Shown piece after piece: positions 26,991 to 35,380 of a stretch of DNA of 64,000 nucleotides. The notes below the pieces were generated by a model, which ran no database searches, was not told the DNA's origin, and saw only the letters and a list, made by a program, of their open reading frames with translations. Source of the DNA: Haematobacter genomosp. 1 (GTDB lineage: Bacteria > Pseudomonadota > Alphaproteobacteria > Rhodobacterales > Rhodobacteraceae); NCBI RefSeq assembly GCF_002196855.1, contig NZ_NIPW01000022.1:1-64000 (forward strand). Reading direction: 5' to 3'. Each line of letters starts with the position of its first letter. Positions within the stretch are counted from its first letter, which is position 1. A program made the translations under genes and the position numbers.

Positions 26991-27500
26991 ATGCCGCTGG
27001 ATATGAGCCTCACCGCCGGAACGAGGGTGTCCTATCGTGTGATGCCGGTCGCGGGTCTGGGGCGCAGCTTCCGCCTTTGGCGGGCGATCCGGGGGATTCT
27101 GGCGGAGGAGCCGGAATTCATCGCCGTCGCCGCAGCCGATACAGCCCAGACGGTGGATACGGTGCGCGCCATCCAGACGATCTGGGGTATCCCCGCCTTT
27201 GCCGCCGTGCGGGCCGACGCCGCGCCGGCAGAAGTCGCGCCGCTGCGGGAGGCGGGCATCCCGCTGATGGGCCTCCTGCCCGCGGCCTCGCTTACGGCGG
27301 AGTCTCCTGCCGCAGAACTGCCCGCGACGCTGCTTCCCGGGCTGGACGCGCTGATCCTGCCCGCGCGGGAGCAGGCCGCGCTTGCCCTGACGCGGGAGGC
27401 GCTGGCCGGCCGGGGACTGTCGCTGCCCGTCATCGCGGAGCATGACTTCGCCCTGCGGGGGGAGGGGAGGATCCACCGGTTCCTGCCGCTGGCCGCCTGA
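26991..27500 (+). CDS. Unrecognised 169-aa protein divergent from the LysR gene
   Basis: Predicted 169 aa with a good ribosome-binding sequence (AAAAGGAGA) 8-9 bases before the ATG. It is soluble, with no signal or membrane segment and no cysteine. The alternation of hydrophobic strands and helices (PEFIAVAAADTAQTVDTVRAI, then IPAFAAVRAD, EAGIPLMGLLPAASL, GLDALILPAREQ) suggests half of an alpha/beta barrel or a Rossmann-like fold. There is a faint resemblance to the first half of methylenetetrahydrofolate reductase, which would suit a MetR-type neighbour, but key residues cannot be matched. The function is left open. Confidence 0.7.
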   Translation: MPLDMSLTAGTRVSYRVMPVAGLGRSFRLWRAIRGILAEEPEFIAVAAADTAQTVDTVRAIQTIWGIPAFAAVRADAAPAEVAPLREAGIPLMGLLPAASLTAESPAAELPATLLPGLDALILPAREQAALALTREALAGRGLSLPVIAEHDFALRGEGRIHRFLPLAA

Positions 27501-27586
27501 TCCGCCCCCTGATCTCCCACCGGATCCCCCCCTGATCTCCGTCGGTTCTCCTTGAGCCCGACGCCAAAACCGCCAAGAGTGGCGCG

Positions 27587-28627
27587 ATGAGCGCTAACCG
27601 CCGATACCCGCCCGATGAGGAGGAACAGCCTCCCCCCGGCCCCTATGACGGGCCGCCGCGGGAGGATGACCTGTGGTTTCTCCCCCCCGACCCGGAGGAG
27701 GATCCCGCTCTCCCCCCATGGCAGCGCAGACCGGCGCGGAGCGCGGTGGAGCCTGCACTGTGGGAGGCGGCGCAGGCCGCGCTTTCCTACGATCTCGCGA
27801 CCCTGACCTATGACCGGGGGCGGCTGGACGAACGCGCGCGCCACATGGGCGACGGCGCACGGGAGCGGCTCGCGGCGGCGGAGGCGCTGGCGCTCGGCTG
27901 GGGCACCGGCGACAGGGTGGGGGCGGACCGGTTGGCGCTCTGGCGCGCGTTCCGCGTCGGCGCTCCGGGCGACACGGCAGAGGCTCTGGCCCGCACCGCA
28001 TGGGCGGCGCGGCGTCTCTCCGCCCCGTCCGCGCGGGGGGTGACGGAGCACCTCGGACCGGACCCGCGCCTCGATACGCTGCCGGAGGAGGTGGAGGCGG
28101 AGCTTGCGGCCATCGCCGCCCTCCATCCGGTGGTCAGGGGATGTGCGGCCTATCATCTGTGGCAGGGGTTGGACGAACGCCCGTGGCCGCTGCGGCGTGC
28201 GGAGGCGGCGGTGATCGGCGCGCGGATCGCGGCGGAGGGTCAGGGCGCGTCGTTGGCCTTCCTGCCGCTCGCACTGGCGGGTCCGTCGGCGCTGGTGGCG
28301 AACGGGTCGGTGGAGCGGAGGCTCGCCCGCTGGGTGGAGGCCGCGCATCAGTCGGTGCTGGTGGGGCTCCTCACGCTCGACCGGCTGATGGCCTGGCAGG
28401 AGCGGGCGACGGGGGCGATCCACGATCTGTCGGGCCGCACTCCCCCGCGCCTGCTGGACACCTTCCTGCGCCATCCCATGGTTTCCGTTCCTCTGGCCGA
28501 GCGGGAAACGGGGTCCTCCCGCGCGGCGGCACAGCGGAACATCGACACTTTCGCGCAGCGGGGACTTGTGCGCGAAGTGACGGGGCACGCCCGTTTCCGT
28601 GTCTGGGCGCTGGCGGATCAGGGGTGA
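27587..28627 (+). CDS. DUF1612/HTH-type protein (plasmid-associated, unknown function)
   Basis: Predicted 346 aa. The first 50 residues are acidic and proline-rich, probably disordered. The central part (ALWEAAQAALSYDLATLTYD through RLAAAEALALGW, TGDRVGADRLALWRAFRVG) and the C-terminal winged helix (LRHPMVSVPLAERETGSSRAAAQRNIDTFAQRGLVREVTG) follow the layout of the DUF1612 plus helix-turn-helix family common on rhizobial repABC plasmids. The C-terminal part also resembles the DNA-binding segment of Fic-family proteins, but no HPFxxGNGR Fic motif exists. A transcriptional role is likely; targets are unknown. Confidence 0.68.
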   Translation: MSANRRYPPDEEEQPPPGPYDGPPREDDLWFLPPDPEEDPALPPWQRRPARSAVEPALWEAAQAALSYDLATLTYDRGRLDERARHMGDGARERLAAAEALALGWGTGDRVGADRLALWRAFRVGAPGDTAEALARTAWAARRLSAPSARGVTEHLGPDPRLDTLPEEVEAELAAIAALHPVVRGCAAYHLWQGLDERPWPLRRAEAAVIGARIAAEGQGASLAFLPLALAGPSALVANGSVERRLARWVEAAHQSVLVGLLTLDRLMAWQERATGAIHDLSGRTPPRLLDTFLRHPMVSVPLAERETGSSRAAAQRNIDTFAQRGLVREVTGHARFRVWALADQG

Positions 28628-28776
28628 TCCTGCCCGGCCGTTCGGGTCGGCAGAGCCTGCGCTGCTTCGTTACCGGGTTGCCGTGATATCCACCGGACGA
28701 CGTAAGCCCCTGACCGTAGGCACCGCAATGCCGAACCGAAATCAGGGCTGTGCAGGCAGAGGGAGCCGCTTCCTGG

Positions 28777-28934
28777 CAGACTGCTGAAAAAGGCTTTTTG
28801 GCCTGTGTTGGAGCGGAAATCGTTCGCAATCTGACCAAAGCCAGCCGGAAATCCATAGGCTTCCGGACGTTTCCGAGCCGATTTTCCGATTTCCGGCACA
28901 TAGGCATGAAGCGTCAGGACTTTTCCGCAGCCTG
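28777..28934 (+). repeat. Short TIR element, copy 1 (subtype I)
   Basis: Bounded by CAGACTGCTGAAAA and TTTTCCGCAGCCTG (12 of 14 complementary). Its interior is closely similar over most of its length to the copy at 45268-45413, sharing blocks such as TTTTTGGCCTGTGTTGGAGC and GATTTTCCGATTTCCGGCAC. No open frame is seen. The surrounding gap 28628-29213 holds no supported gene. Confidence 0.78.
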
Positions 28935-29094
28935 TGAAAGCTCCGCAACGTCATGCCCCGCTCCGGAAATAGGGACGTCGGCCCCGGGATGACCCGAAAC
29001 GTACAGGTTTCCGGCTGGATTGCGTCGGATCGGGCCAATTTTGCCCCAACGCAGACCTGACTGCCCGGCTTACGTCGAAAGATGGGAAGTCGGT

Positions 29095-29191
29095 CCCCCA
29101 AGAGCCAAAACCTGCGGTTTCCGGGTGTTCTCCAGCGCTGGAGGACGTCTCCGCCGCAGGGCAACCCCGGACCGCTTTTTCAGCCGGCTGC
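29095..29191 (+). repeat. Short TIR element, degenerate copy (subtype II)
   Basis: Shares GCCA(A/G)AACCTGCGGTTTCCGGG with the copy at 63575-63734 and ends with GCTTTTTCAGCCGGCTGCC, close to the right terminal repeat. The left end is not recognisable. It abuts the 3-prime end of the iclR gene at 29214. Confidence 0.5.
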
Positions 29192-29213
29192 CAGAAGCGT
29201 CTCCGGCAGCCGG

Positions 29214-29975
29214 CTAGGCGAGCGCGGTGAAGCGGGAAAGGCGCGTGGCAAGATCGGCGATTGCTTCCCCGGCCTCCGCGATCGCAGGGGGGGTTGCCTC
29301 CTCCGTGGTCATGGAGAGGGCTACACCGGCAACCGGCAGGCCCGCGCGGTTCAGCACAGCGGCGCCGATGCAGGTCATGCCGGCGCGCACCTGACCGTTG
29401 TCCACGGAAAAGCCGTCCTGCCGCACGCGGGCGATCTCCGCGTCCAGCCCGGCACGATCCCGCACGCTGGCGGGCGTGAGGGGCGGCGGAAAATCAGCGG
29501 TCAGCGTGGCGCGGGTTTCGGGTGTTAGATATGCCAGCATCGCCTTGCCCGTGGCGGTAAAGACGGCGGGCAGCCGCATACCCATGCGGAAGGTGACGCC
29601 GAGCGGCGCGGTGGAGTTCCGGCAGGAGGTATAGACCACCTCGGCCCCGATCAGACTGCTCAAGGTGATCGTGTGCCGCTCAAGGGCGGGGATCGCGCCG
29701 ATCAGCCGGTTGAACTCCTGCGCCATGTCGCTTTGGTCAAGCGCCGCGCCCGCCCATTTCAGCACATGCGCCCCGATCGTGTAGCGCCCCCGCTCCTCGT
29801 TCAGCAGGCCAAGCGCGGTGAGCGTGGCGAGCAGGCCATGGAGGGAGCTTTTCGGCAGGGCGAGGGCGCGGCCGATCTCTGCCTGCGCGGGCGGTTCGGG
29901 GGCTTCGGAGACATAGTCCAGAATGGCCTGCGCCCGCTCCACCGCGGGAACGAGGCGTGGTTCCGCCGCCGTCAT
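29214..29975 (-). CDS. IclR-family regulator of the monooxygenase operon
   Basis: Predicted 253 aa. The N-terminal winged helix (AQAEIGRALALPKSSLHGLLATL, about 30-52) and the C-terminal GAF-like effector domain (FTATGKAMLAYL, GQVRAGMTCIGAAVLNRAG) are complete. It is the last gene of a minus-strand run starting with the semialdehyde dehydrogenase at 35036, with its start overlapping the hydrolase stop by 4 bases. Being made from the operon it probably controls suggests autoregulation. A likely binding site is the palindrome at 35054-35069. Confidence 0.88.
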   Translation of the reverse strand: MTAAEPRLVPAVERAQAILDYVSEAPEPPAQAEIGRALALPKSSLHGLLATLTALGLLNEERGRYTIGAHVLKWAGAALDQSDMAQEFNRLIGAIPALERHTITLSSLIGAEVVYTSCRNSTAPLGVTFRMGMRLPAVFTATGKAMLAYLTPETRATLTADFPPPLTPASVRDRAGLDAEIARVRQDGFSVDNGQVRAGMTCIGAAVLNRAGLPVAGVALSMTTEEATPPAIAEAGEAIADLATRLSRFTALA

Positions 29976-30937
29976 CCCGCCCCTCCGCCAAGCCGGTCGG
30001 CAAGGAAAATGCCAGCCGCCTCTGCCAGCCGCCGCCCGGTCGCGACCTTTCCCGCGGCGGTGAACAGGCCGTGCGCATGGCGGGGCAGGTGGTGATGCTC
30101 AACCTCCGCGCCGTGGAGCGCCAGCCGTCCGGCATAGGCCACGCCCTCCTCCGCCAGCGGATCATGGCCGCAGGTCACGATGAAATGCGGCGCACGGGAG
30201 GGATCGGCCGCCAGCAGCGGCGACAGGCGGGGGTCGGACAGATCCGCCTCCCCGGCGTAGTGGCCGCGGAACCATTCCATCGACCGGACGGAGAGCGGCA
30301 CCCCCCGCGTCAACCGTCCCCAGGTGGCGCCGCGCAGGTCCGTCACGGGATACAGCAGCACGACCGCGGCAGGCTCCGTCGCGGAGGTATTCGCCAGCAC
30401 CGCGGCAAGGTTGCCGCCCGCGCTGTCCCCTGCCAGCGCGATGCGCCCCGCGTCGATATCCAGCGTCTCGGCCTGATCGCGGAGCCAGCGAAGGCCGGCC
30501 TCGGCATCCTCAAGCGGCGTGGGAAAAGGGTGTTCGGGCGCAAGGCGGTAATCCACGGCGAACACGGCCGCCCCGGACGCTTGCGCCAGAAACCGGCAGA
30601 GCGGGTCGTGAGAGGCCAGCCCGCCGATAACCCAGCCGCCGCCATGCAGGAACAGGATAGCAGGCAACCGGCCCGCCGAAGGGCGATACTCCCGGATCGC
30701 GATGCGCCCCCCCGGCGTGTCGCCCGGCACTTCGATGCTATGGTCGCGCACCGTTGCCAGCGGTTCCGTCTGCAGGCCGTTCGCCGCGCCGGTCAGGTCG
30801 TAATTCGCGCGCGCTTCCGCCAGCGGAACGGTCTGGAAGGAGATCTCCCCCGCCTCGCGGAAGGCCCGGATTAGCGGGCGCTGATCCTCCGCCACATCGG
30901 CCAGCGGCAGCAGCGCTTCGGAGGCGTCCATCGTCAT
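29972..30937 (-). CDS. Alpha/beta hydrolase, hormone-sensitive-lipase (HSL) family esterase
   Basis: Predicted 321 aa. The oxyanion-hole motif HGGGW, the nucleophile elbow GDSAGG and the C-terminal GHDPL (Asp) and HAHGL (His) of the catalytic triad are present, defining a bacterial HSL-type carboxylesterase. Downstream of a Baeyer-Villiger-type monooxygenase it would hydrolyse the ester or lactone produced. The ATG at 30937 overlaps the monooxygenase stop as ATGA. Confidence 0.88.
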   Translation of the reverse strand: MTMDASEALLPLADVAEDQRPLIRAFREAGEISFQTVPLAEARANYDLTGAANGLQTEPLATVRDHSIEVPGDTPGGRIAIREYRPSAGRLPAILFLHGGGWVIGGLASHDPLCRFLAQASGAAVFAVDYRLAPEHPFPTPLEDAEAGLRWLRDQAETLDIDAGRIALAGDSAGGNLAAVLANTSATEPAAVVLLYPVTDLRGATWGRLTRGVPLSVRSMEWFRGHYAGEADLSDPRLSPLLAADPSRAPHFIVTCGHDPLAEEGVAYAGRLALHGAEVEHHHLPRHAHGLFTAAGKVATGRRLAEAAGIFLADRLGGGAG

Positions 30938-32388
30938 CTCCACGCGTAGTCGTCCGCGTTCCACTCCGCGGCGCGACGATATTGGTCCACCGTGCCGGAC
31001 CAGTTGTTGATGACCTTTCCGGCGGCGTTCTTGTACCAGCTCGAACAGCCGGAGGAGAAGGCGGAGCTTGCCATATCGGCCTGCATCCTTTCGTTGAACC
31101 TGTCGAACACCTCCGCATGGACGGCGGCCGCGGCCCCGCGGGCCTCCGTCTCCCTGATGGCGCGGAGCACGTAATCCTGCTGGATCTCCAGCATGGTGAT
31201 GATCGAATTGTGGTTCAGGTTGGTGTTCGGCCCATAGATCATGAACATGTTCGGAAAACCCGGCACCGTCATGCCGAGATAGGCCTCCGCCCCGTCCGCC
31301 CAGACGTCGGACAGGCTCGCGCCATCCTCCCCCTTGACGATCAGGTCGCCGTGAAACGCCTGACTGGCGAAACCCGTGCCGAAGATGACCACGTCGAAGG
31401 GAAGAACCGTCCCGTCCGCCGTCTCGATGCCGTCTTCGATGAAGCGCGCGATGCGGCGGGTTTCCAGCGCCACGTTCTCCCGGCAGAGCGCGGGGAAGAA
31501 GTCGTCCGACCGCAGGATCCGCTTGCAGCCGAACTCGTAATCCGGCGTCAGTTTCGCGCGGAGATCCGGGTCCGGCACCTGCTTCTCCAGATGCTCCCGG
31601 GCGAGGCGGATGCCCTCCGCCTGCGCTTCCGATCCCACCTGCGTGCGCGAGAAGCCGTTCTCGCGGAAGGCATGGAGATGCGCGCGGGAGGCGTCGAACA
31701 GCGCGGGATCAGCCTCATAGGCGTCAAGCTGCGCAGGGTCGAACACGATCTGGTTGCGCGGCATGATCCAGTTGGCGGTGCGTTGGAACACCGTCAGCTG
31801 GCCGACTTCCGGCGCGATCTCCGGCACGTATTGCACAGCCGAGGCGGCATTGCCGACGGAGGCCACACGCCTGCCCGCGAGCGGCACGCTCCCGTCCCAC
31901 TCCGCGGAATGGAACGTCTCGCCCCGGAAGCTTTCCAGCCCCTCGAACGCCGGAATCGCGGGTTTGTTGAGCTGCCCCCAGGCGGTGACGAACACCTCCG
32001 CCGTGTAGCGCGCGCCGCCCCGCACGGCAAAGCGCCATAGCCGCGCCGCACCGTCCCACTCGGCGCTGAGGATCTCGCTGTCGAAGCGGATATGGTCGCG
32101 CAGGCCGTATTCCTCCCCGAGCCGTCCCATGTAGCCCAGCAGCTCCTCCCGCCCGGCATACATCCGGCTCACGCGGAGATGCGGAAAGAAGGAGTAGCAG
32201 TAGAGATGGGCCTCCGTATCGCAGGCGGCACCCGGATAGGCGTTTTCGCGCCATACGCCGCCGATGTCCCCCGCGCGTTCGAGGATGACGAAATCCTCAT
32301 CCCCCGCGCGGACCAGCTGCGCGCCCATGCCGAGCCCGCCGAAGCCCGCGCCGAGGATCAGGGTGCGGACATGCGTGGCCCCCGCCAT
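30934..32388 (-). CDS. Baeyer-Villiger-type flavin monooxygenase
   Basis: Predicted 484 aa. It carries an FAD-binding GAGFGGLG (13-20), an NADPH-binding VGNAASA near 179 and the Baeyer-Villiger fingerprint FRGETFHSAEWD (154-165, matching FxGxxxHxxxWD/P). Such enzymes insert oxygen next to a ketone to give an ester or lactone. The W-x-ENAYPGAACDTEAHLYCYSF stretch is typical of the type I group. The order dehydrogenase, monooxygenase, esterase fits a ketone-to-alcohol-plus-acid degradation route. The specific substrate cannot be read from sequence. Confidence 0.9.
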   Translation of the reverse strand: MAGATHVRTLILGAGFGGLGMGAQLVRAGDEDFVILERAGDIGGVWRENAYPGAACDTEAHLYCYSFFPHLRVSRMYAGREELLGYMGRLGEEYGLRDHIRFDSEILSAEWDGAARLWRFAVRGGARYTAEVFVTAWGQLNKPAIPAFEGLESFRGETFHSAEWDGSVPLAGRRVASVGNAASAVQYVPEIAPEVGQLTVFQRTANWIMPRNQIVFDPAQLDAYEADPALFDASRAHLHAFRENGFSRTQVGSEAQAEGIRLAREHLEKQVPDPDLRAKLTPDYEFGCKRILRSDDFFPALCRENVALETRRIARFIEDGIETADGTVLPFDVVIFGTGFASQAFHGDLIVKGEDGASLSDVWADGAEAYLGMTVPGFPNMFMIYGPNTNLNHNSIITMLEIQQDYVLRAIRETEARGAAAAVHAEVFDRFNERMQADMASSAFSSGCSSWYKNAAGKVINNWSGTVDQYRRAAEWNADDYAWR

Positions 32389-33542
32389 CAGAACGCCTCC
32401 TGATACAGGCGGAGCGCATCGGCCTCCGTCACCTCCACCGGATTGTTGATGAGCAGGCGCTGCTGCAACATCGCGTCGGAGGCGAGCATGGGCAGGCTTT
32501 CCTCCGTCACCTTCACGGCGCGCAGTTGCCGGGGCGCGCCGGAGCGGTCCATCAGCGTCAGCATGTGATCGACGAAAGCCGTGGCGCGGGCCTGTGTCCC
32601 CTCCTCAGAAGGGGGCAGCAGCGCATCGGCCAGTTCCGCATAGAGAGGCGCGGCTGCGGTGGCGTTGAAGCGCAGCACCGGCCCCAGCATCAGCGCATTC
32701 GAAAGCCCGTGGGGGATGTGGTAATGCCCGCCCAGCGGATAGGCCAGCGCATGGACCGCCGCCACGGGCGCATTGGCAAACGCCTGTCCGGCAAGGTTTG
32801 CGCCGAGCAGCATCGCCTCCCGCGCCTCGCGGTTGGCGCCGTCCTGACAGGCGGCGACGAGGTTGTCCGACAGCAGCTTCAGCGCCGCCCGCGCCAGCAC
32901 GTCCGACACGGGGTTCTTCTTGTGGCGGCTGGTATAGGCTTCGATCGCGTGGACCATCGCGTCGATCCCGGTCGCCGCCGTGTGGAGCGGCGGCAGACCC
33001 ACGGTCAGCTCCGCGTCGAGGATCACCTTGTCGGCGTAGAGCTGATCGGCCACGACGCCCATCTTCGTCGTCTCGCCGGTCGTCAGGATGGTGATGTTCG
33101 TCACCTCCGAGCCGGTTCCGGCGGTCGTCGGGATTTGGACGAGCGGCAGACGCCCGCCCGTCACCTTGCCGATGCCGTAAAGCTCCTTCAGCGGCTGGTC
33201 GGACGTGACGAGCACGGCGGCGAGCTTGGCGATATCCATGGACGAGCCGCCGCCCAGACCGATCACCACGTCGCTTCCCGCCGCGCGGGCCTTTTCCACG
33301 CAGGTCAGCAGGACCGCCTCCGGCGGATCGGCCACAACGTCGTCAAAGACGGTGACGGTGAAACCCGCTGCCTCCAGCGAGGCGAGCGCGGGGGCAAGCA
33401 CGCCCGCCTGATGGAGCCCCTTGTCGGTCACGATGAAGGCGCTCCGCGCCGGGAACCAGCCCGCGAGGATCTCCCCCAGCCGGGCGGCGGCGCCCCACTC
33501 GACCAGCATCGAACCGGGTGTGTTGAACGTGAATGGTGTCAT
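32388..33542 (-). CDS. Iron-containing (group III) alcohol dehydrogenase
   Basis: Predicted 384 aa. The NAD-binding GLGGGSSMDIAK near 95, GTGSEVTN near 145 and the metal-binding histidines in AVHALAYPLGGHYHIPHGLSNA near 265 define the Fe-ADH family. It interconverts alcohols and aldehydes or ketones. GGAGGGG lies before the ATG at 33542. The stop overlaps the monooxygenase ATG by one base, so the two are translationally coupled; it may supply or consume a pathway alcohol. Confidence 0.9.
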   Translation of the reverse strand: MTPFTFNTPGSMLVEWGAAARLGEILAGWFPARSAFIVTDKGLHQAGVLAPALASLEAAGFTVTVFDDVVADPPEAVLLTCVEKARAAGSDVVIGLGGGSSMDIAKLAAVLVTSDQPLKELYGIGKVTGGRLPLVQIPTTAGTGSEVTNITILTTGETTKMGVVADQLYADKVILDAELTVGLPPLHTAATGIDAMVHAIEAYTSRHKKNPVSDVLARAALKLLSDNLVAACQDGANREAREAMLLGANLAGQAFANAPVAAVHALAYPLGGHYHIPHGLSNALMLGPVLRFNATAAAPLYAELADALLPPSEEGTQARATAFVDHMLTLMDRSGAPRQLRAVKVTEESLPMLASDAMLQQRLLINNPVEVTEADALRLYQEAF

Positions 33543-33593
33543 TGTCCCCTCCGCAATCCTGAGGCGGGCCACGGCCCGCCCGCTCCCCGGCGC

Positions 33594-35036
33594 TCAGACG
33601 GCCGAGCAGATGTATTTCATCTCGACATATTCCTCGATGCCGAACTTCGATCCTTCCCGGCCGAGACCGGACTGCTTCACCCCGCCGAAGGGAGCGACCT
33701 CGTTGGAGATGAGGCCGGTGTTGTGCCCGACGATGCCGTAGTCCAGCGCCTCCGCCACCCGGATCGAGCGGGCGAAATCCTTCGTGAAGAAATAGGAGGC
33801 GAGGCCGAAGATCGTGTCATTGGCCATGCGGATCGCCTCCTCCTCCGTGTCGAACGGGAAAAGCGGCGCGACGGGGCCAAAGGTCTCCTCCCGCGCGACG
33901 ACCATCTCCGGCGTCACGCCGGTGACCACGGCGGGAGAGATGAACAGCCCGCCCAGACGTTCGCCCCCGGTGACGACCTTGCCGCCCTTCGCCCGCGCAT
34001 CGGCGAGATGCTCCTCCACCTTTTCGATGGCGGCAGGTTCGATCAGCGGGCCGAGGACGACGCCCTCCTCCGTGCCGGGGCCGACCTTCATCTTCTCCAC
34101 CTTCGCCACCAGCCGCCGGGCGAACTCCTCATACACGCCGCGCTGGACGAGGATGCGGTTGGCGCAGACGCAGGTCTGCCCGGCATTGCGGTATTTGGAG
34201 GCGATGGTCCCCTCCACCGCCTGATCGAGATCGGCATCGTCAAAGACGATGAGCGGCGCGTTGCCGCCAAGCTCCAGCGACAGTTTCTTGATCGTCGGCG
34301 CGCATTGCGCCATCAGCGTGCGCCCCACTTCGGTCGAGCCGGTGAAGGAGAGCTTCCGCACCGTCTCCGATCCCGTCAAGACCTTGCCGATCACGCTGCT
34401 CTTGCCGGTGATGACCTGAAGCACGCCCTTCGGGATGCCTGCCTCCTCCGCCAGAACGGCAAGCGCCAGCGCGGTGAGCGGCGTGAGGTCGGCGGGGCGC
34501 ACGATCATCGTGCAACCGGCGGCGAGCGCGGGGCCGACCTTGCGCGTGATCATCGCGGCGGGGAAGTTCCACGGCGTGATGGCGGCGGTAACGCCGATGG
34601 GCTGACGGATGACGGTGATGCGCTTGTCGGCCTGCGGGGCGGGGATCGTGTCGCCATAGACGCGCTTGGCCTCCTCCGCGAACCACTCGATGAAGGAGGC
34701 GGCATAGACGATTTCGCCCTTGGCCTCCGCAAGCGGCTTGCCCTGTTCCGATGTCAGGATGAGCGCGAGATCATCCGCATTCGCGATGATGAGGTCGAAC
34801 CATTTGCGGAGGATCTGGCTGCGGTCCTTGGCGGCGTGTTTCGACCACGGGCCGAAGGCGCGGTCGGCGGCTGCGATCGCCTCCTCCGTCTCCGCCTCGC
34901 CCAGACGCGGAACCCGACCGACGACAGCGCCGGTCGCCGGGTTGGTGACGTCGAGCCATTCGCCCGACCGCCCCTCCACCCACGCGCCATCGACATAAGC
35001 GGCGGATTTCAGCAGGGCGGAATTGTTGAGTTTCAT
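33594..35036 (-). CDS. Succinate-semialdehyde dehydrogenase-like ALDH
   Basis: Predicted 480 aa, GabD-type length and motifs: ITPWNFP with Asn157, Glu255 (LELGGNAP) and Cys289 (NAGQTCVCANRI, with the CxC typical of GabD). It oxidises a semialdehyde to a dicarboxylate or similar acid. The cofactor-binding KPA motif reads VRPADLTP, so the conserved Lys is Arg180, which could change coenzyme preference. It is the first gene of the five-gene operon. The ATG at 35036 follows GGGGGAG; an upstream in-frame ATG would run through the operator. Confidence 0.87.
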   Translation of the reverse strand: MKLNNSALLKSAAYVDGAWVEGRSGEWLDVTNPATGAVVGRVPRLGEAETEEAIAAADRAFGPWSKHAAKDRSQILRKWFDLIIANADDLALILTSEQGKPLAEAKGEIVYAASFIEWFAEEAKRVYGDTIPAPQADKRITVIRQPIGVTAAITPWNFPAAMITRKVGPALAAGCTMIVRPADLTPLTALALAVLAEEAGIPKGVLQVITGKSSVIGKVLTGSETVRKLSFTGSTEVGRTLMAQCAPTIKKLSLELGGNAPLIVFDDADLDQAVEGTIASKYRNAGQTCVCANRILVQRGVYEEFARRLVAKVEKMKVGPGTEEGVVLGPLIEPAAIEKVEEHLADARAKGGKVVTGGERLGGLFISPAVVTGVTPEMVVAREETFGPVAPLFPFDTEEEAIRMANDTIFGLASYFFTKDFARSIRVAEALDYGIVGHNTGLISNEVAPFGGVKQSGLGREGSKFGIEEYVEMKYICSAV

Positions 35037-35053
35037 GGCGTGCTCCCCCGGAT

Positions 35054-35069
35054 GTTCAGTATATTGAAC
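35054..35069 (-). promoter_or_regulatory. Candidate IclR operator upstream of the ALDH operon
   Basis: GTTCA-GTATAT-TGAAC, a 16-bp palindrome 17 bases upstream of the first gene, followed by another GTTCA half-site at 35073-35077. Position and length fit IclR-type operators. Confidence 0.55.
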
Positions 35070-35167
35070 TATGTTCAGAAATCTGCCGGGGACGGCGGCA
35101 TATGTCAACCCGGAAAACCGCGGGGGGATGATCCCCCGGGCTCCGCCTCACGCCGCCGGAAGAAGGG

Positions 35168-35380
35168 TCAGTCGTCCACCCCGACCATCACGTCGGACGC
35201 CTTGACGACAGCGGCAGCGGCGCTCCCCACCGTCAGGCCGAGTTCCGCAACCGCTTCATTGGTGATGGAGGCGGTGATGACGCTGCCGCCACCGATGTCG
35301 ATCCGCACATGGCTGGTCACCGCGCCCTTGACGATGTCAACCACCTTGCCCTTGAGAACATTGCGCGCACTGAGTTTCAT
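35168..35380 (-). CDS. Molbindin (single Mop/TOBE-domain molybdate-binding protein)
   Basis: Predicted 70 aa, exactly one Mop domain: SARNVLKGKVVDIVKGAVTS, VRIDIGGGSVITASITNEAV and a closing VVKASDVMVGVDD. These small proteins assemble into hexamers that store or sense molybdate in the cytoplasm. GAGGAGG lies upstream. It stands alone, 60 bases beyond the ALDH operon promoter region and in the same direction. No molybdenum enzyme is in the window. Confidence 0.9.
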   Translation of the reverse strand: MKLSARNVLKGKVVDIVKGAVTSHVRIDIGGGSVITASITNEAVAELGLTVGSAAAAVVKASDVMVGVDD

